Below, piece after piece: positions 4,445 to 6,981 of a stretch of 6,981 nucleotides of DNA (within the stretch, counting starts at the first letter, position 1; every line of letters starts with the position of its first letter). This DNA comes from RGIG6353 sp045531285 (GTDB taxonomy: Bacteria; Bacillota; Clostridia; Oscillospirales; SIG627). The stretch lies in the NCBI GenBank assembly GCA_045531285.1, contig JAZSDT010000039.1:1-6981 (forward strand). Reading direction: 5' to 3'. Made by a program: the position numbers and the translations under genes. Under the pieces are notes generated by a model. That model searched no databases and was not told where the DNA came from. It saw only the letters and a list, made by a program, of their open reading frames with translations.

Positions 4445-6981
4445 TTATTTTTCTAAAGGATAAACGTCGGGAAGCATTGAATAGCGGAACAATGCAAGTG
4501 CATCCTGAAGGTCTACGGTTCCGTCTTTTGTGAAATCCATATTTCCGGGATAATCGGTGGGATAGAACTCGGGAAGCATTGAATAGCCGAACAAATACGT
4601 AGCGTCATCAATGTCAACGTCCTCGTCACCGTCGATATCACCTAAAACGTATGTGTATACCTTTTGTGCATAAGGCTCAAACATTGCACCTGTTTCATCC
4701 GAATTAAGCTTCACAACAGGCGTTGCCGACACAGTTGTAACCGTATCGGTTGCATCGTCCTTTACCTTGAATTCAAGAGTACAAATAGCTCCGTCGAACA
4801 CCATATCCTCAGCCAACGCCAAGAGGATATATTTGCTTTCTTCGTTGAATACAGGTGAGAATGCGGCGATATCCTCCAGATGCTCATAGTCGCTAAAGCC
4901 TATAAATTCAAGTATCTGACTGTCATAAACAAAATCGTAAACGGCAATTGAGTTTACAGGTGTCTCCGTCTTTAACGAAAGAACCAGCTTTACAGTTTCA
5001 CCCGGCTTTGCATCATTTCCTGTCAAAGTGAATACAGCGCCCTTGATCAATTCATAATTCAACTCGTTTTCAACAGCGTATTCCATAGCATAGGAATTAT
5101 TGAATACGTAGAGCTTCTGCAAATTTGTAAAGGCGTTTACACCTATTTCGGTAATACTTCTTGGAAGTGTCACGGACTCTACGCACGGAAGAGCAAAAGC
5201 ACCTGAGTAAATTTTTGTAATTCCCTCGGGGATTACAACGTGCTTAGCACCGCGCAGTGTAAATATATCGTACTTCTCGCCCTTGTAAGAATCGGGCAGG
5301 GTAACACTTTCCTCTGTGCCTAAATATGCACAAAGTCTGTAAGAGCCCTCGTACAGATCAAATATGAATCCGTTTTTATCCTCTTCACAATTTTTTCTGT
5401 AGATTACGTTTCCGTCCTTGTCAATAACCTTGTAAGCATAACCGAAAGCGTATCCGTTTTCTGTTGTGCCTATTGTATTGTCAATGTCACTGTTGTTGTA
5501 AACCGTTGTAAGATTATAGCAACAGAGGAAGGCTGTTTCGGCAATCGAAGTAACCTCGGCATTAATCGTAAACGTCCTGATGCTTTTCGGCGCCGCTATA
5601 ATAACGGTCTTGTCCTTGTTATAAAGCACACCGTTTGCATCGCTTGAATATATCGGGTTATCCTCGGCTACCCAAATACCTTCAAGAGCGTAACAGTTGT
5701 TAAAGGCTCCCTTGTCTATATAGGCAAGGCTGGAGGGAAGGTAAATGTTTTTCATAGGAATATTTCCTGTAAATGCAGCATTGTTCAATGAGACAACTCC
5801 ATCGGGAACAGTGTAATCTGTGTCCGATTTTCTTGAAGGATAGCAAATAAGGCTTCTTATTTCCTTGTCGAACAACACGCCGTCAACGTCTGCAAAATAC
5901 TCATTGTCTTGGGCTACTGTAACTGCCGTACAGGTAAATGCACCGGTGCCTATACTTGTCACACTTGCGGGAACGTAGATATTTGCAAGACTTGTGCAGC
6001 TGCCAAAAGCTTGATTACCAATACTTGTTACACCCTCCGGAATCGTGATGCTCTTAAGTGATGAGCAGTTGTTGAAGATATAATGTCCTATGTTTGTAAT
6101 ACCCTCGGGGATATTTATACTTTCAAGCTTCTTACAACCGCTGAAGGTATGATCTCCCATGCTTATTAATCCATCGGGAACGTCTATGCTTGTAAGATTT
6201 GTGCAATTGGTGAATGCATAACTACTTATCTTTGTCACACTCTCGGGAATAACGTACGACGTGCCTTCCTTCAATGAGGGATATCTGATAAGCTCGGTCT
6301 TTGCCTTGTTGTAGAGTACTCCGTCAACATCGGTGTAATACTCGTTGTCTGCATCCACCTTGATAGATGCAAGCTTTGATGCGTAGCCAAATGTATAATC
6401 AGCTATACTTGTCACACTTGCGGGGATTGTTATACTTGTAAGGCTTGAGTTGGCAAATGCTCCTGTGCCTATACTTGTAACACCCTCGGGAATGGTTATG
6501 CTTGTGAGGTTTGTACAATATGAGAATGCGTGAAGACCTATAGTTGTGACACCCTCGGGAATAACAAACGATGTGCCTTCCTTCAATGAGGGATATTTGA
6601 TAAGCTCTGTCATCGCCTTGTTGTATAATGCTCCGTCAACAACAGTGTAATAGGCATTATCTTCGGCTACATTGATTGATTTAAGCTTTGTTGTGAAGAT
6701 AAACGCCCCTTGACCTATACTCGTCACACTTGCGGGAATAGTTATGCTTGTAAGGGAGGAACAGTAGCTGAAGGCGTAATTTCCAATACTTGTCACTCCT
6801 TCGGGGATGGTTATGCTTGTAAGTGATGAACAGTTGTAGAAGGCGTTATTTCCTATACTTGTCACTCCTTCGGGGATGGTTATACCTTTAAGCTTTGTAC
6901 AATTGTAGAAAGCAGAATCAGCTATTTTTGTCACGCTGTCGGGAATAACGTACGACGTGCCTTCCTTCAATGAGGGATATC
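4445..6981 (-). CDS. BspA-like leucine-rich repeat protein with cohesin-like and dockerin modules (5' partial)
   Basis: The frame is open to the right edge. The first possible start in view (TTG 6970) is an ordinary leucine codon in a repeated YPSLKEGTS motif, so the N-terminus, including any signal peptide, is missing. Counting from that leucine, 841 residues are seen. About 17 LRR_5/BspA-type repeats with a 23-residue period (consensus ITIPEGVTSIGNNAFYNCSSL) fill about 1-520 and return at about 585-630. They are broken four times by a module reading VAEDNxYYxxVDGVLYNK followed by TELIRYPSLKEG or a decayed form. Residues about 644-773 resemble a cohesin (VYDFVYDSQILEFIGF; CTLEFKVKDDATDTVTTVS). 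Residues 774-841 are a type I dockerin with two calcium loops. No enzyme domain is visible. It is likely secreted and held on the cell surface or a cellulosome-like complex, where the LRR part binds a glycan or protein. Transcription ends in the 4306-4413 hairpin region. Confidence 0.9.
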   Translation of the reverse strand, partial: YPSLKEGTSYVIPDSVTKIADSAFYNCTKLKGITIPEGVTSIGNNAFYNCSSLTSITIPEGVTSIGNYAFSYCSSLTSITIPASVTSIGQGAFIFTTKLKSINVAEDNAYYTVVDGALYNKAMTELIKYPSLKEGTSFVIPEGVTTIGLHAFSYCTNLTSITIPEGVTSIGTGAFANSSLTSITIPASVTSIADYTFGYASKLASIKVDADNEYYTDVDGVLYNKAKTELIRYPSLKEGTSYVIPESVTKISSYAFTNCTNLTSIDVPDGLISMGDHTFSGCKKLESINIPEGITNIGHYIFNNCSSLKSITIPEGVTSIGNQAFGSCTSLANIYVPASVTSIGTGAFTCTAVTVAQDNEYFADVDGVLFDKEIRSLICYPSRKSDTDYTVPDGVVSLNNAAFTGNIPMKNIYLPSSLAYIDKGAFNNCYALEGIWVAEDNPIYSSDANGVLYNKDKTVIIAAPKSIRTFTINAEVTSIAETAFLCCYNLTTVYNNSDIDNTIGTTENGYAFGYAYKVIDKDGNVIYRKNCEEDKNGFIFDLYEGSYRLCAYLGTEESVTLPDSYKGEKYDIFTLRGAKHVVIPEGITKIYSGAFALPCVESVTLPRSITEIGVNAFTNLQKLYVFNNSYAMEYAVENELNYELIKGAVFTLTGNDAKPGETVKLVLSLKTETPVNSIAVYDFVYDSQILEFIGFSDYEHLEDIAAFSPVFNEESKYILLALAEDMVFDGAICTLEFKVKDDATDTVTTVSATPVVKLNSDETGAMFEPYAQKVYTYVLGDIDGDEDVDIDDATYLFGYSMLPEFYPTDYPGNMDFTKDGTVDLQDALALFRYSMLPDVYPLEK
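4448..4651 (-). other. Type I dockerin domain (C-terminus of the LRR protein)
   Basis: Two F-hand calcium loops. Loop 1 is DIDGDEDVDIDD, with Asp at positions 1, 3, 5, 7 and 12. Loop 2 is DFTKDGTVDLQD, with Asp at 1, 5 and 12 but Thr at positions 3 and 7. Each is followed by a helix ending FGYSMLPE or FRYSMLPD, 34 residues apart; the DNA keeps 19 identical bases at this offset of 102. The near-twofold symmetry is typical of dockerins that can bind a cohesin in two orientations. Confidence 0.88.
4652..5041 (-). other. Cohesin-like beta-sandwich domain before the dockerin
   Basis: About 130 residues starting GAVFTLTGNDAKPGETVKLV. The pattern PGETVKLVLSL, then IAVYDFVYDSQILEF, then ICTLEFKVKDDATD follows the strand order and spacing of cohesin domains (PGDTVxVPV, FxLxYDPxxLE, LxFKVKxxA). 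It could be a true cohesin, or a cohesin-fold carbohydrate-binding or spacer module; pairing with a dockerin in one chain is known in adaptor scaffoldins. The assignment rests on pattern only. Confidence 0.65.
6243..6981 (-). repeat. Higher-order coding repeats in the LRR region (384 and 312 bp blocks)
   Basis: A block that starts with the LKEGTS-VIPE motif and ends with LYNK followed by LIxYPS recurs at offsets of 384 bp (128 residues) and 312 bp (104 residues). The shorter block lacks one 23-residue LRR plus one residue. Bases 6243-6285 and 6939-6981 are identical over 43 bases, with the second copy running into the window end. Single LRR units also recur exactly at the DNA level (29 identical bases at 6786-6814 and 6855-6883, offset 69). 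Confidence 0.88.

Noticed and set aside
6968..6970. TTG at 6970 as the start of the LRR gene
   Set aside because: The codons upstream (TAT CCC TCA) continue the YPSLKEG motif that recurs twice inside the protein, so the gene runs off the right edge.

Overview
The window reads as chromosomal DNA from a low-to-mid GC Gram-positive gut-type bacterium, most likely a Clostridia member of the Ruminococcus / Oscillospiraceae kind. The evidence is a secreted-type protein built of BspA-like leucine-rich repeats ending in a cohesin-like module and a type I dockerin, a sigma-A-like promoter with an extended -10, and strong GAGG Shine-Dalgarno sites. This is inference from gene content; no rRNA or other marker gene is present.

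All three real genes are on the minus strand. Reading in the direction of transcription (right to left): (1) 4445-6981, the 3' part of a large LRR / cohesin-like / dockerin protein whose N-terminus lies beyond the right edge; (2) a 214-base intergenic region (4231-4444) holding a perfect 14-bp hairpin, one minus-oriented copy of a structured repeat that ends in a terminator-like hairpin, and a good promoter; (3) 3079-4230, a GT4-type glycosyltransferase; (4) 181-3066, a bifunctional L-fucokinase / GDP-fucose pyrophosphorylase (Fkp type), 12 bases after the glycosyltransferase and probably translated from the same mRNA; (5) 1-180, non-coding, holding two tandem plus-oriented copies of the same structured repeat, the second ending 3 bases from the fkp stop codon.

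Functionally, the glycosyltransferase and Fkp look like a two-gene unit: Fkp would turn salvaged L-fucose (or a related sugar) into GDP-fucose, and the glycosyltransferase may build the glycan that receives it or another sugar of that glycan. The LRR-dockerin protein is probably a separate transcription unit, a surface or cellulosome-associated binding protein rather than an enzyme.

The least explained item is the repeat. Three copies (two tandem plus-strand, one minus-strand about 4.2 kb away) preserve two abutting triloop hairpins. Base changes between copies keep the pairing: one C-to-U change becomes a G-U wobble, two pairs change in compensatory fashion, and a further A-U becomes G-U. 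The second hairpin is followed by a U-tract. This points to an element acting as RNA, either a mobile or dispersed terminator or a small structured transcript.
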